Assembly (NCBI GenBank): GCA_013698525.1
Contig: JACCSM010000370.1
Coordinates: 1-5,977 of the forward strand
Direction of reading: 5' to 3'
From: Rubrobacteraceae bacterium
GTDB lineage: Bacteria; Actinomycetota; Rubrobacteria; Rubrobacterales; Rubrobacteraceae
DNA length: 5,977 nt
Shown: positions 1 through 5,248 of the stretch, one piece after another
How the letters are laid out: every line of letters begins with the position of its first letter
Position numbering within the stretch: the stretch's first letter is position 1
The notes under the pieces: generated by a model
Told to the model about the DNA's origin: nothing
Database searches by the model: none
Seen by the model: only the letters and a program-made list of their open reading frames with translations
Made by a program: the position numbers and the translations under genes

Positions 1-270
1 TTGGTCTCAGCAGATATTTGCCTGCGGCGGTTGTGGCTGCTGTGCGCTCTCGCGCTCTGCGCCGTATATTCCGTCTCCAGTACCATGCGGGGCGTCTTAT
101 ATTTTCTGGCGTTTGTAGGGCCATCGATCCTGTTCGCAAGCGGCTCTCTCACGGCGTCGCTTACCTTCGCGAGGACGCTCCCGGTCCAACTAACATCAGC
201 GATTGGAGGGAGCTCGAACGGGTTTGCGGTAGGCTTTATCGTGGTCTTCTACGTGCTAGTGGTGTTGTGA
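1..270 (+). CDS. C-terminal end of an integral membrane protein (5' partial)
   Basis: An open frame runs from the window edge to a TGA at 268-270. Its 90 codons are strongly hydrophobic, with likely membrane segments at about residues 10-24 (LWLLCALALCAVYSV), 31-47 and 73-89, and almost no charged residues after residue 30. The TTG at base 1 has no visible ribosome-binding site because it is the first base of the window, so I read this as the tail of a longer multi-pass protein rather than a whole gene. The family cannot be recognised. The downstream LCP gene makes a polysaccharide polymerase, flippase or ligase plausible, but that is context only. An overlapping frame at 18-413 is rich in Arg and Gly and looks like a shadow. 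Confidence 0.4.
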   Translation: MVSADICLRRLWLLCALALCAVYSVSSTMRGVLYFLAFVGPSILFASGSLTASLTFARTLPVQLTSAIGGSSNGFAVGFIVVFYVLVVL

Positions 271-354
271 CACCGGCCCGGCACCATTCGTGGATCGAGG
301 AGCGGCAATCATTACACCGGTCGTCCGTCAGACGGCCGGGCGGAAAGACTCTTG

Positions 355-370
355 CCCGGATGAATCCGGG
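355..370. other. Short perfect inverted repeat upstream of the LCP promoter
   Basis: CCCGGAT (355-361) and ATCCGGG (364-370) are perfect complements. As RNA this gives a 6-bp GC-rich stem with a TGAA tetraloop. A weaker hairpin lies just upstream (CCGTC 325-329 with GACGG 331-335). No T-run follows on the plus strand, so as an intrinsic terminator for the upstream membrane gene it is weak. Its place about 28 bp before the -35 of the LCP promoter would also suit an operator. The role is undecided. Confidence 0.35.
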
Positions 371-397
371 GATCTGTGGGAAAATTTCGTGCGGATA

Positions 398-426
398 TAG
401 ACGAGTCGGTTAGAGATGTTTACAAT
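398..426 (+). promoter_or_regulatory. Sigma-70-type promoter of the LCP gene
   Basis: TAGACG (398-403, four of six matches to TTGACA) is followed after exactly 17 bp by TACAAT (421-426, five of six matches to TATAAT). Transcription would begin near 433. That lies inside the longest version of the LCP reading frame and so argues for a start codon at 484 or 493 rather than 376. A TTGACT at 440-445 was also seen but has no -10 at a usable distance. Confidence 0.5.
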
Positions 427-483
427 CCGGTAAGTTTTGTTGACTTGCGATTATGGATATTTGCTTGCCATGAGCGGGTAACG

Positions 484-1629
484 GTGGGGGCCTTGAAGCA
501 GACTAGAAGGCGAGCACGTTCGAAAAGCAGTCGGTGGAGGCGGGCGCGGTATCGCCGGCGGCGGCTCCTGGCGGTACTCGTCCTGGCCTGTCTGTTTTTC
601 GGTACCGGGACGCAAGCGGCTGCCTTTTTCAAGGCTCAGGGGGTGGGCTCCGCTGGCACGGTGGAGACAACCGGGTCCCCTGGTTTCGTCCCTACCGCAT
701 TCGAGGGATTGGTCGCGCAGGGAGATTCCAGTACGATCCCGGCGCACGAGACCCGCGGCCCGGCCAACAAGACAACGAAAGATCTGGCATCGTCCCGCAG
801 CCGGAAGCCGACCACCGAGGCCAAGGACCAGTCCGCCCGCAAAGCTGCCCCTGAAGCCAGGCTGGAAGCATCCAAAGACGCTGAGGAGGCCTCTGGCGAG
901 CCGCTCGACGTGCTCGTCCTTGGTGTCGACCGGAGGCCCAGCTCGGCTGAGGGCGCGTCCACGCGCTCAGACACCATGATGCTCGTCCGGGTGATTCCCG
1001 CTACGGGAGAGGTAAAGCTGCTCTCCGTACCTCGCGACCTGTACGTAGAGGTGGAGCCCGGAGAAAAAGACCGCATCAATACCGCCTACGCCTACGGCGG
1101 CGTAGACCAGGCTAGAACGGTGATGGAGGACCTCACGGGCGTCGACATAGACAACCACGTAATCGTGGATTTCGAGGGCTTCGAGAAGCTCATAGACGCC
1201 ATGGGTAGGGTCAGAGTAGATGTTGGGACGGGGGTGTTTCCCGAGCATTGGAATATGGGCGAAGGCTTCGAGCGTCTAAACGGGTATAAGGCGCTCAAAT
1301 ACGCCCGCTACCGCGGCACCCCAGGGGCAGACCTCGACCGGATAGATCATCAGCAGAAGCTGCTGGCAGCGCTACGCCGGCAGGCGCTCCGGTGGGACAC
1401 CGTCACCAAAATACCAGGGATCATCAAGGTCGCGAACGAGAACGTAAACACAGACCTTGGGGTTCTGCAGGTGATCCCACTCGCACGGGCACTCGTGCTC
1501 AACGGCGAAGACAACAAGATGACTACCGCCGCGTTAGAGGGTCACCCTACTTCCCTGTCCGACGGCGAGCAGGTATTGATGCCTGACGAGGAGGCAAACG
1601 AGGCCGTCCTGCAAGAATTCCGCCAGTAG
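484..1629 (+). CDS. LytR-CpsA-Psr (LCP) family glycopolymer transferase
   Basis: LCP proteins are membrane-anchored enzymes that transfer lipid-linked anionic or other glycopolymers onto peptidoglycan outside the membrane. From GTG 484 the protein has 381 residues: a very basic cytoplasmic N-terminus (residues 5-27, mostly Arg/Lys), one membrane helix (about 28-47), an Ala/Glu/Lys/Ser-rich linker (about 50-138) and the LCP domain (about 141-300). Family signatures are LGVDRR (146-151), RSDTMMLV (161-168) with the conserved Arg and Asp, SVPRDLYV (181-188), INTAYAYGG (198-206), DFEGFEKLID (229-238), ALKYARYR (270-277) and DLDRIDHQQKLL (283-294), a variant of the usual RxxRQQ segment. The C-terminus after about 300 is a short extension without the LytR C-terminal domain. 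The frame is open back to GTG 376, but the 398-426 promoter lies inside that extension. TTG 493, preceded by GGTGG five bases upstream, is an equally good start and would give 378 residues. The gene has its own promoter. Confidence 0.9.
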   Translation: MGALKQTRRRARSKSSRWRRARYRRRRLLAVLVLACLFFGTGTQAAAFFKAQGVGSAGTVETTGSPGFVPTAFEGLVAQGDSSTIPAHETRGPANKTTKDLASSRSRKPTTEAKDQSARKAAPEARLEASKDAEEASGEPLDVLVLGVDRRPSSAEGASTRSDTMMLVRVIPATGEVKLLSVPRDLYVEVEPGEKDRINTAYAYGGVDQARTVMEDLTGVDIDNHVIVDFEGFEKLIDAMGRVRVDVGTGVFPEHWNMGEGFERLNGYKALKYARYRGTPGADLDRIDHQQKLLAALRRQALRWDTVTKIPGIIKVANENVNTDLGVLQVIPLARALVLNGEDNKMTTAALEGHPTSLSDGEQVLMPDEEANEAVLQEFRQ

Positions 1630-1634
1630 CCGCA

Positions 1635-1666
1635 TTGCCGGTGGCACTCCCGGCCTCATGTATAAT
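1635..1666 (+). promoter_or_regulatory. Promoter before the pyrophosphatase remnant
   Basis: TATAAT, a perfect -10, lies at 1661-1666, 54 bp before the ATG at 1720. The best -35 candidate is TTGCCG (1635-1640, four of six), at a long 20-bp spacing. TG sits directly next to the -10 rather than one base away, so it is not a clean extended -10. The perfect -10 and the strong ribosome-binding site that follows suggest a once well-expressed housekeeping gene. The GCCGG/CCGGC hairpin at 1637-1654, which could end LCP transcription, overlaps the promoter. Confidence 0.45.
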
Positions 1667-1719
1667 CCGCGGGCGCCCGGTACACCCTGATTTCACGTTC
1701 TCCGGAAGGAGCCACGAAG

Positions 1720-1905
1720 ATGCCCCATCCCCGGCACGACGTCCCGATTGGGGAGGAAGCCCCGGAGGAGTTCACGGCCCTGATCGAGATCCCCAAAGGC
1801 TCCAGGGTGAAGTACGAGCTCGACAAGGAGACGGGGCTGTTGAAGGTCGACCGTATCCTGTACTCGGCCGTGATCTACCCGGCCAACCCCGATGATACGA
1901 AGTGA
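1720..1905 (+). pseudogene. ppa: Truncated soluble inorganic pyrophosphatase (N-terminal fragment)
   Basis: Family I inorganic pyrophosphatase hydrolyses PPi to phosphate in the cytoplasm, pulling biosynthetic reactions forward. ATG 1720 follows GGAAGGAG (1704-1711) at an ideal 8-nt spacing. The 61 residues match the family N-terminus: [13 protein letters not shown] (6-18), [17 protein letters not shown] (23-39), VDR (43-45) and YPAN (53-56). Lys31, Glu33 and Arg45 correspond to conserved active-site residues (K29, E31 and R43 in the E. coli enzyme). After YPAN the usual YGF segment, the DGDPxD loop and all metal-binding aspartates are absent. The frame reads PDDTK and stops. Normal family length is about 160-210 residues, so this fragment cannot be a working pyrophosphatase. 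With promoter and start intact, a deletion or rearrangement near 1886-1900 is the likely cause. A true copy should exist elsewhere because the activity is essential in most bacteria. A sequence or assembly error is the alternative. Confidence 0.8.
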
Positions 1906-1978
1906 CAAGCACGCCGTAGAGATCCGCTTCACGACGACGCTCGGTAAGGAACCGAAGATCGAGATCTCACCCGGGTAG
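1892..1978 (+). pseudogene. Coding-like tail of an unidentified gene fused after the pyrophosphatase remnant
   Basis: Frame +1 relative to the pyrophosphatase fragment is open from 1874 to a TAG at 1976-1978. From the ATG at 1892 it reads 28 residues including VEIRFTTTLGKEPKIEIS. From the fifth codon on, 20 of 24 third positions are G or C, as expected of real coding DNA here. It has no ribosome-binding site and does not resemble any part of a pyrophosphatase. I read it as the 3' end of another gene brought next to the pyrophosphatase start by a deletion. The parent family is not recognised. A very short translationally coupled peptide overlapping the upstream stop is possible but less likely. 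Confidence 0.35.
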
Positions 1979-2167
1979 GCTTGCTCTCGCAGGTAACCAC
2001 TCTAACTAAGCGGCACCAAAGTCACAGTTCCATAAGGGCTAGGCATATCCGCCCTCGCGCATCTTTATTCGGCGGCACCAGATGTTGTGGTTGCCCTATC
2101 GCCTATGCAAAGGCTACCGCAGTCTGCTCGAACCCAGTGGACCGTATCATCCAACATCCTGTATCTG
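1979..2167. other. Non-coding, lower-GC spacer between converging units
   Basis: This segment lies between the plus-strand pyrophosphatase remnant and the 3' end of the minus-strand dehydrogenase unit. It is clearly less GC-rich than the genes around it. One frame is open through it on the plus strand but reads as Ser/Arg-rich sequence without family features and runs antisense into the dehydrogenase gene. I see no RNA gene or strong hairpin. It may contain decayed remains of whatever was lost in the pyrophosphatase deletion. Confidence 0.4.
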
Positions 2168-2245
2168 AACTTCGCAGAATTCACCTTCTACGCACTCGGG
2201 TGAATAAGGGGAAGATGAAGGGCCGGGGTGTTGCTCCCCGGCCCT
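2168..2245. repeat. 3'-end repeat, copy 1 (uninterrupted)
   Basis: Three parts match the segment at 5023-5200 in the same order. They are a 29-nt block (2168-2196, 26 of 29 identical to 5023-5051, differing at 2176, 2184 and 2189), GGGTGAATA (2198-2206) with a purine-rich spacer, and the terminator hairpin starting GGGCCGG (2220). ATTCACC (2179-2185) and GGTGAAT (2199-2205) form an inverted repeat around a 13-nt loop. Copy 1 lacks the 100 bp found after the 29-nt block in copy 2, so it acts as an empty-site reference. Both copies lie just downstream of minus-strand stop codons. Confidence 0.75.
2219..2245 (-). terminator. Intrinsic terminator of the dehydrogenase gene
   Basis: A perfect 10-bp stem (2219-2228 with 2236-2245, mostly G/C) closes a 7-nt loop, starting 28 nt past the TAG of the minus-strand dehydrogenase gene. 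On that strand the stem is followed by the pyrimidine-rich TCATCTTCCCCTTATT, an interrupted U-tract, so termination in the minus direction fits. It sits between converging genes, but no T-run follows on the plus side. Confidence 0.7.
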
Positions 2246-2273
2246 CAGATAGTTGGGGTGCTTTCCTGACGAC

Positions 2274-4733
2274 CTACGGGAAGCCCACTATCGACTTCTC
2301 GGTGGCGTCCGTCACCTTGGTATCCGTGCCGGGCCCACCGTCGAGGGAGTCGTTGGCGTTCACGCCGTCACGAGAGTCGAGTGCGTCGTTGCCATCCTCC
2401 CCGTACAGGGCGTCGGCCCCGCCGCCCCCTATCACCTTGTCCGCTCCGCCGCCGCCGCGGAGGGTGTCGTTCCCGCCTACGCCCTCAAGGGTGTCGTTGC
2501 CGCCCAGTCCCCTTATCCGGTCGTTGCCCCCCATGCCGCAGATGACGTCCGCGCCCGAGGTGCCGTCCAGGACGTTGTCGCCGAGGGTTCCGGTCTTCGT
2601 GCAGGCCTTGAAGGCGGCCGTGTAGGTGCTCGGCGCTGCCCCGCTGACGATGTCGTGTTGCCGTTCTTTGCCGTCGGACCAAGAAGAGAACACGTATGTC
2701 GTGCCCGAGAGCGTCTGCGGCGAGGGGGCGCTCACGGTCAGCTTGTAACCCTCCCAAGAGACGAGCGTCCTCGGGGTGGCGAACGCCTCGCCGTTGACCT
2801 GCACCGACAGTCCGCTCGGGTTGCCCCCGAACGAGACGTTCACCCGGCTGGGTTGCACCTCTCGGACTACCGTCTTAGAGAGGCCCGCGGAGTCGGTCGC
2901 CGTGAACCTTACCTCCAGGTAGTTGCCCGCGCCGGTCGCGGAGATGTCCTCCGGCGGGGGGGCTGCGAAAGTCAGGTTGTTGCCGGTCCCGGAGAAGTAG
3001 GGGTGCGTGTGGCTGCCGTTGTGGTGTCGGAGAACCTCCCAACTAAAGGAGCTCGCCGGCAGCTGGCCGTCCTCCGGGTCTGTGGCGCTGCCGCTCAGGG
3101 TGATCTGCTGGCCCACCCGGAAGAGCAGGTCCGCTGAGGGCGACCCTATGGTGGGGTTTGGCGCCTCGTTGCCCGCGTCGATACGCACGGTGGCAGGGTC
3201 AGAGAGGGCGCTGTGGTTGTCCCTCACGCGCAGCGAGGCCGTGTAGGTTCTCTTGGTCGAGTAGGTGTGGCTCGTCGTGGGGGTGTTAGTCGTCTCGGCC
3301 GGGGAACCGTCGCCGAAGTCCCACAGGTAGCTCAGCGTGTCGCCCGCGTCAGGGTCGGTGCTGCCCGAGCCGTCGAAGCCGACCGCCAGGGGCAGAGGAC
3401 CCGAGGTCGGGTCTGCCGAGACGGAGGCGCTCGGGGACCGGTTGACGCTGCCGGTGGGTGCGATGCGGTGTATTTCCCCGCCGTTGGCGTAGGTGGTGTA
3501 GTAGAGGGCCTTACCCGAGCCGTAGGGGCCGAAGGCCATGGCGATGGGGCCGCCCTGCCCCAGCCCGCTCGCGAACTCCGTTCTCGCGAACCCGCCACCG
3601 CTTGCCGGCGTGAGCTTGAAGATCTTGTTGCACACGTAGTCGCCGAAGAGGTAGGAGCCGTCGTAGGAGGCGGACCAGGCGCCGTTCGGAACGAACGCGC
3701 CCCCGGTCAGGGATGCGCACCCCGTATCGCTGTGGCCGTACTCGTGGACGGGCGGTGTGTAGGGCGAAGAGGCGCAGTCCACGGAGTCCGTGCGGTCGGG
3801 GTTGTCGTGGTTGCCCTCGCACAGATTCCAAGCGTAGTCGGCCCCGGCCTTGCCCTGGTCGATCTCCTCCCAGGCGTTCTGGCCAACGTCGTTTATGAAG
3901 AAGCGCGTGCCGGTGGCATTCGGATCGAAGGCGAAGCGGAAGGGGTTCCTCAAGCCCCAAGCGAAGGTCTCTTGGCAGTTCTTGCCGGGGTCGGTGCGGC
4001 CGGTGAGGTTGCAGCGTGCGCTTGTGGTCCCCTGGTAGGGGTTGGTCGCGGGGATGCCGCCGTCGCGGGTTATCCTGAGCACCTTGCCCAGTAGGATATG
4101 GCGGTCGCGGGAGGCATCGTTGGACCCGGCGCAACCCGAATCTCCCTTGTAGTCGCAGTTGCCGTCGCCCACCGTGGCGTAGAGGTATCCGTCCTTGCCG
4201 AAGCCGAGGTCGCCGGAGTTGTGGTTGCCGTTGGGCGAGGGGATGTTGTTGATCAGGACCTTCTCGGTCGCCGGATCGACGGCGTCCCCGGTCATGACGA
4301 AGCGCGAGACCCGGTTTACGGGGTTGTTGGGGTTGGTAGGCTGCCCCGTCGGACAGACACCAAACTCGTTGTGCGTATAGTAGAGGTAGGCGTAGTGGTT
4401 GGCAGAGAAGTTAGGGTCAACCGCCACGCCCAGCAGCCCACGCTCCGAGTTGGAGCAGATCCTACCGGAGATGTTCAGCGCCGGAGTCTGTAGCAGCGTG
4501 CCGTTTTTGTACACCCTAAGCTGACCGGGCTGCGTGGCGACGAGCAGGCGGCCGTCCGGCGTGAACGCGAGCGCGGTCGGCTTGGCGGCGGTCGCCAGCA
4601 GCCGGTCCTCGAAACCGGTCGGCAGGGTGGATGCTGCGTCGAGCTTCTCTGTCGCTAGGAGCGTCACCCCACCTGCAAAGAGCACCGCTAAGCCCATCGA
4701 GGCCAGCAGTAGAACCATCCTTCTCATCCCCAT
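2274..4733 (-). CDS. Secreted PQQ-dependent glucose/sorbosone dehydrogenase-like protein with PKD domain and RTX calcium-binding repeats
   Basis: The family comprises six-bladed beta-propellers related to soluble PQQ glucose dehydrogenase and YliI, which oxidise sugars outside the cytoplasm. Of 819 residues, 1-35 form a signal peptide (MRR then a hydrophobic run, no lipobox Cys). The propeller (about 38-427) carries GLLGVAVDPNF (99-109), HNSGDLGFGKDGYLY (171-185, His171 the likely catalytic base), LLGKVLRI (214-221), GLRNPFRFAFDP (260-271) and NDVGQNAWEEID (281-292). Its ten Cys residues suggest disulfides in an exported protein. A PKD domain follows (about 432-519, with YLWDFGDGS), then an Ig-like segment (524-628), a beta-rich module (630-708) and eight calcium-binding nonapeptides (715-786). 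Family members are usually about 350-480 residues, so the extra length is the C-terminal modules, probably for wall or glycan attachment. The substrate is unknown. AGAAGGG (4743-4737) is only 3 nt from ATG 4733 but 9 nt from the in-frame ATG at 4727, so the true start may be two codons later. Long antisense frames here are GC shadows. Confidence 0.9.
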   Translation of the reverse strand: MGMRRMVLLLASMGLAVLFAGGVTLLATEKLDAASTLPTGFEDRLLATAAKPTALAFTPDGRLLVATQPGQLRVYKNGTLLQTPALNISGRICSNSERGLLGVAVDPNFSANHYAYLYYTHNEFGVCPTGQPTNPNNPVNRVSRFVMTGDAVDPATEKVLINNIPSPNGNHNSGDLGFGKDGYLYATVGDGNCDYKGDSGCAGSNDASRDRHILLGKVLRITRDGGIPATNPYQGTTSARCNLTGRTDPGKNCQETFAWGLRNPFRFAFDPNATGTRFFINDVGQNAWEEIDQGKAGADYAWNLCEGNHDNPDRTDSVDCASSPYTPPVHEYGHSDTGCASLTGGAFVPNGAWSASYDGSYLFGDYVCNKIFKLTPASGGGFARTEFASGLGQGGPIAMAFGPYGSGKALYYTTYANGGEIHRIAPTGSVNRSPSASVSADPTSGPLPLAVGFDGSGSTDPDAGDTLSYLWDFGDGSPAETTNTPTTSHTYSTKRTYTASLRVRDNHSALSDPATVRIDAGNEAPNPTIGSPSADLLFRVGQQITLSGSATDPEDGQLPASSFSWEVLRHHNGSHTHPYFSGTGNNLTFAAPPPEDISATGAGNYLEVRFTATDSAGLSKTVVREVQPSRVNVSFGGNPSGLSVQVNGEAFATPRTLVSWEGYKLTVSAPSPQTLSGTTYVFSSWSDGKERQHDIVSGAAPSTYTAAFKACTKTGTLGDNVLDGTSGADVICGMGGNDRIRGLGGNDTLEGVGGNDTLRGGGGADKVIGGGGADALYGEDGNDALDSRDGVNANDSLDGGPGTDTKVTDATEKSIVGFP
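2376..2591 (-). repeat. RTX-type nonapeptide repeat tract within the dehydrogenase gene
   Basis: Eight consecutive 27-bp units encode residues 715-786. Examples are GTSGADVIC, GMGGNDRIR, GLGGNDTLE, GVGGNDTLR and GEDGNDALD, matching the GGxGxDxLx calcium-binding consensus that folds into a parallel beta-roll. A degenerate further unit (NDSLDGGPGTD, 794-804) follows. Units are similar but not identical in DNA, so slippage has not homogenised the tract recently. Confidence 0.9.
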
Positions 4734-4746
4734 ACACCCTTCTTTA

Positions 4747-4786
4747 GCGGGGCGGAGGAAAGAAAGGTGTGCAGACCCCCGCCCCG
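4747..4786 (-). promoter_or_regulatory. GC-rich hairpin in the dehydrogenase leader
   Basis: CGGGGCGG (4748-4755) pairs with CCGCCCCG (4779-4786), with a few more pairs possible inside. On the minus strand this hairpin would form in the leader RNA, ending a few bases before the AGAAGGG ribosome-binding site at 4743-4737. It could affect translation or mRNA stability, but no known riboswitch pattern is visible. A weak minus-strand promoter candidate further up is CAGACG (4833-4828), 17 bp, GATACT (4810-4805), matching consensus at only three and four of six positions. Confidence 0.3.
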
Positions 4787-4901
4787 TGCCGCTATAGCTC
4801 CTTCAGTATCGAGGTAGGGAACCGGCACGTCTGTATGCCAGGTGGACAGTTCTCGGAAGTTTGCAAGGCCCCGGTCTGGAGGGCCTACCCAGGCGAAGGC
4901 C

Positions 4902-4924
4902 ATAATACTTCCGGGAGGTATTAT
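4902..4924. promoter_or_regulatory. Near-perfect 23-bp palindrome upstream of the dehydrogenase gene
   Basis: ATAATAC (4902-4908) is a perfect complement of GTATTAT (4918-4924). The pairing continues inward with one G-T wobble to a CGG loop, giving 10 pairs. It is AT-rich at the outside in a GC-rich setting and lies about 170 bp before the start of the dehydrogenase gene. It could be an operator for a dimeric regulator. It also contains -10-like words on the minus strand (GATAAT, 4925-4920), but no matching -35 was found. Confidence 0.4.
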
Positions 4925-4929
4925 CGGTG

Positions 4930-4974
4930 TCTTATGTACCCCACGCTACGAAGCCTCCTGTCCTGTACATAAGA
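4930..4974. repeat. 10-bp perfect inverted repeat with a 25-nt loop
   Basis: TCTTATGTAC (4930-4939) and GTACATAAGA (4965-4974) are perfect complements around a 25-nt GC-richer centre. The arms start 5 bp beyond the 4902-4924 palindrome. Possible roles are a second regulator site, a leader hairpin or the ends of a tiny mobile-element remnant. No target duplication is evident at the flanks. A smaller inverted repeat (AGGCCC 4866-4871, GGGCCT 4881-4886) lies nearby. Apart from these structures I see no gene in 4734-5022. Confidence 0.4.
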
Positions 4975-5052
4975 AGGCACTCAGTATAGGACCGGGGCCA
5001 CGCGGGTTAGAGTGATGCTGGCAACTTCGCGGAATTCATCTTCCACGCACTA

Positions 5053-5150
5053 GATAGATGCACAAGATAAATGGACACAGGCCGGTCTATATCCTTTACC
5101 AGCGTGCAGCAGTTGAACGATCGACTGTTCAATCATTCTGTGCACCTATC
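5053..5150. mobile_element. 98-bp MITE-like element with terminal inverted repeats and TA target duplication
   Basis: The left end, beginning GATAGATGCACA (5053-5064), and the right end, finishing TGTGCACCTATC (5139-5150), are inverted copies matching at 11 of 12 bases. Ungapped comparison over 25 bp gives 19 matches (5053-5077 against 5126-5150). TA flanks both sides (5051-5052 and 5151-5152), within CTAG on each side. The uninterrupted repeat copy at 2196-2197 has TC at that point. The element is less GC-rich than its surroundings, encodes nothing, and holds an internal TTGAAC/GTTCAA stem (5113-5132). TA duplication and CTAG preference are known for IS630/Tc1-mariner transposases; a 4-bp CTAG duplication as in some IS5-group elements is the alternative. 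No transposase lies in the window, so it would be non-autonomous. Confidence 0.65.
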
Positions 5151-5172
5151 TAGGGTGAATAGAGCAGGGAGA

Positions 5173-5200
5173 AGGGCCGGAGCGTCGTGCTCCGGACCCT
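5173..5200 (-). terminator. Intrinsic terminator of the sulfatase gene
   Basis: The stem is 5173-5183 with 5189-5200, 11 pairs with one bulged A at 5196 and a GTCGT loop. It begins 48 nt past the sulfatase stop on the minus strand and is followed on that strand by pyrimidine-rich TCTCCCTGCTCTATT. It is the counterpart of the hairpin at 2219-2245. Bases differ between the two arms while pairing is kept (GGAGC/GCTCC here, GGGG/CCCC there), which suggests selection for structure. Confidence 0.65.
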
Positions 5201-5248
5201 ATGGTGGCAGCCCTGCATTTCTGCTTTCCCCCTCTTTACGGACCCCGC

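Larger units (their letters stand above)
5023..5200. repeat. 3'-end repeat, copy 2 (interrupted by a 98-bp element)
   Basis: This is the second copy of the repeat at 2168-2245, here downstream of the sulfatase gene. The 29-nt block is at 5023-5051. After the inserted element the match resumes at GGGTGAATA (5153-5161), then a 13-nt purine-rich spacer, then the GGGCCGG hairpin (5174). The offset between copies changes from 2855 to 2955, so the insertion adds exactly 100 bp. It splits the ATTCAYC/GGTGAAT inverted repeat (5034-5040 and 5154-5160) in its loop. Confidence 0.75.

Noticed and set aside
440..461. TTGACT (440-445) as a -35 for the LCP gene.
   Set aside because: The only nearby -10-like word (GATATT, 456-461) is just 10 bp away, too close. 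The 398-426 pair has correct spacing and better matches.
636..1079. A 147-codon minus-strand frame, Ser/Ala/Pro-rich.
   Set aside because: It lies fully inside the LCP gene on the opposite strand and mirrors the linker and the first LCP motifs. No start signal supports it.
2376..2591. A regularly spaced 27-bp repeat tract that could suggest a CRISPR-like or tandem DNA array.
   Set aside because: The units are contiguous, without spacers, and translate in frame to calcium-binding nonapeptides. It is a protein repeat.
1981..2625. A 214-codon plus-strand frame starting at TTG 1981 with a Pro/Ser-rich C-terminus.
   Set aside because: It has no ribosome-binding site, crosses the dehydrogenase terminator hairpin and then runs antisense to the RTX repeats. 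Its Pro/Ser-rich, repetitive look is the reverse complement of the Gly/Asp repeats.
2253..3137. A 294-codon plus-strand open frame antisense to the dehydrogenase gene, with a similar 293-codon one at 3213-4094.
   Set aside because: Both are Val/Ala/Gly/Arg-rich, lack family motifs, and mirror a gene with clear domains on the other strand. Long antisense frames are expected in GC-rich genes with G/C third positions.
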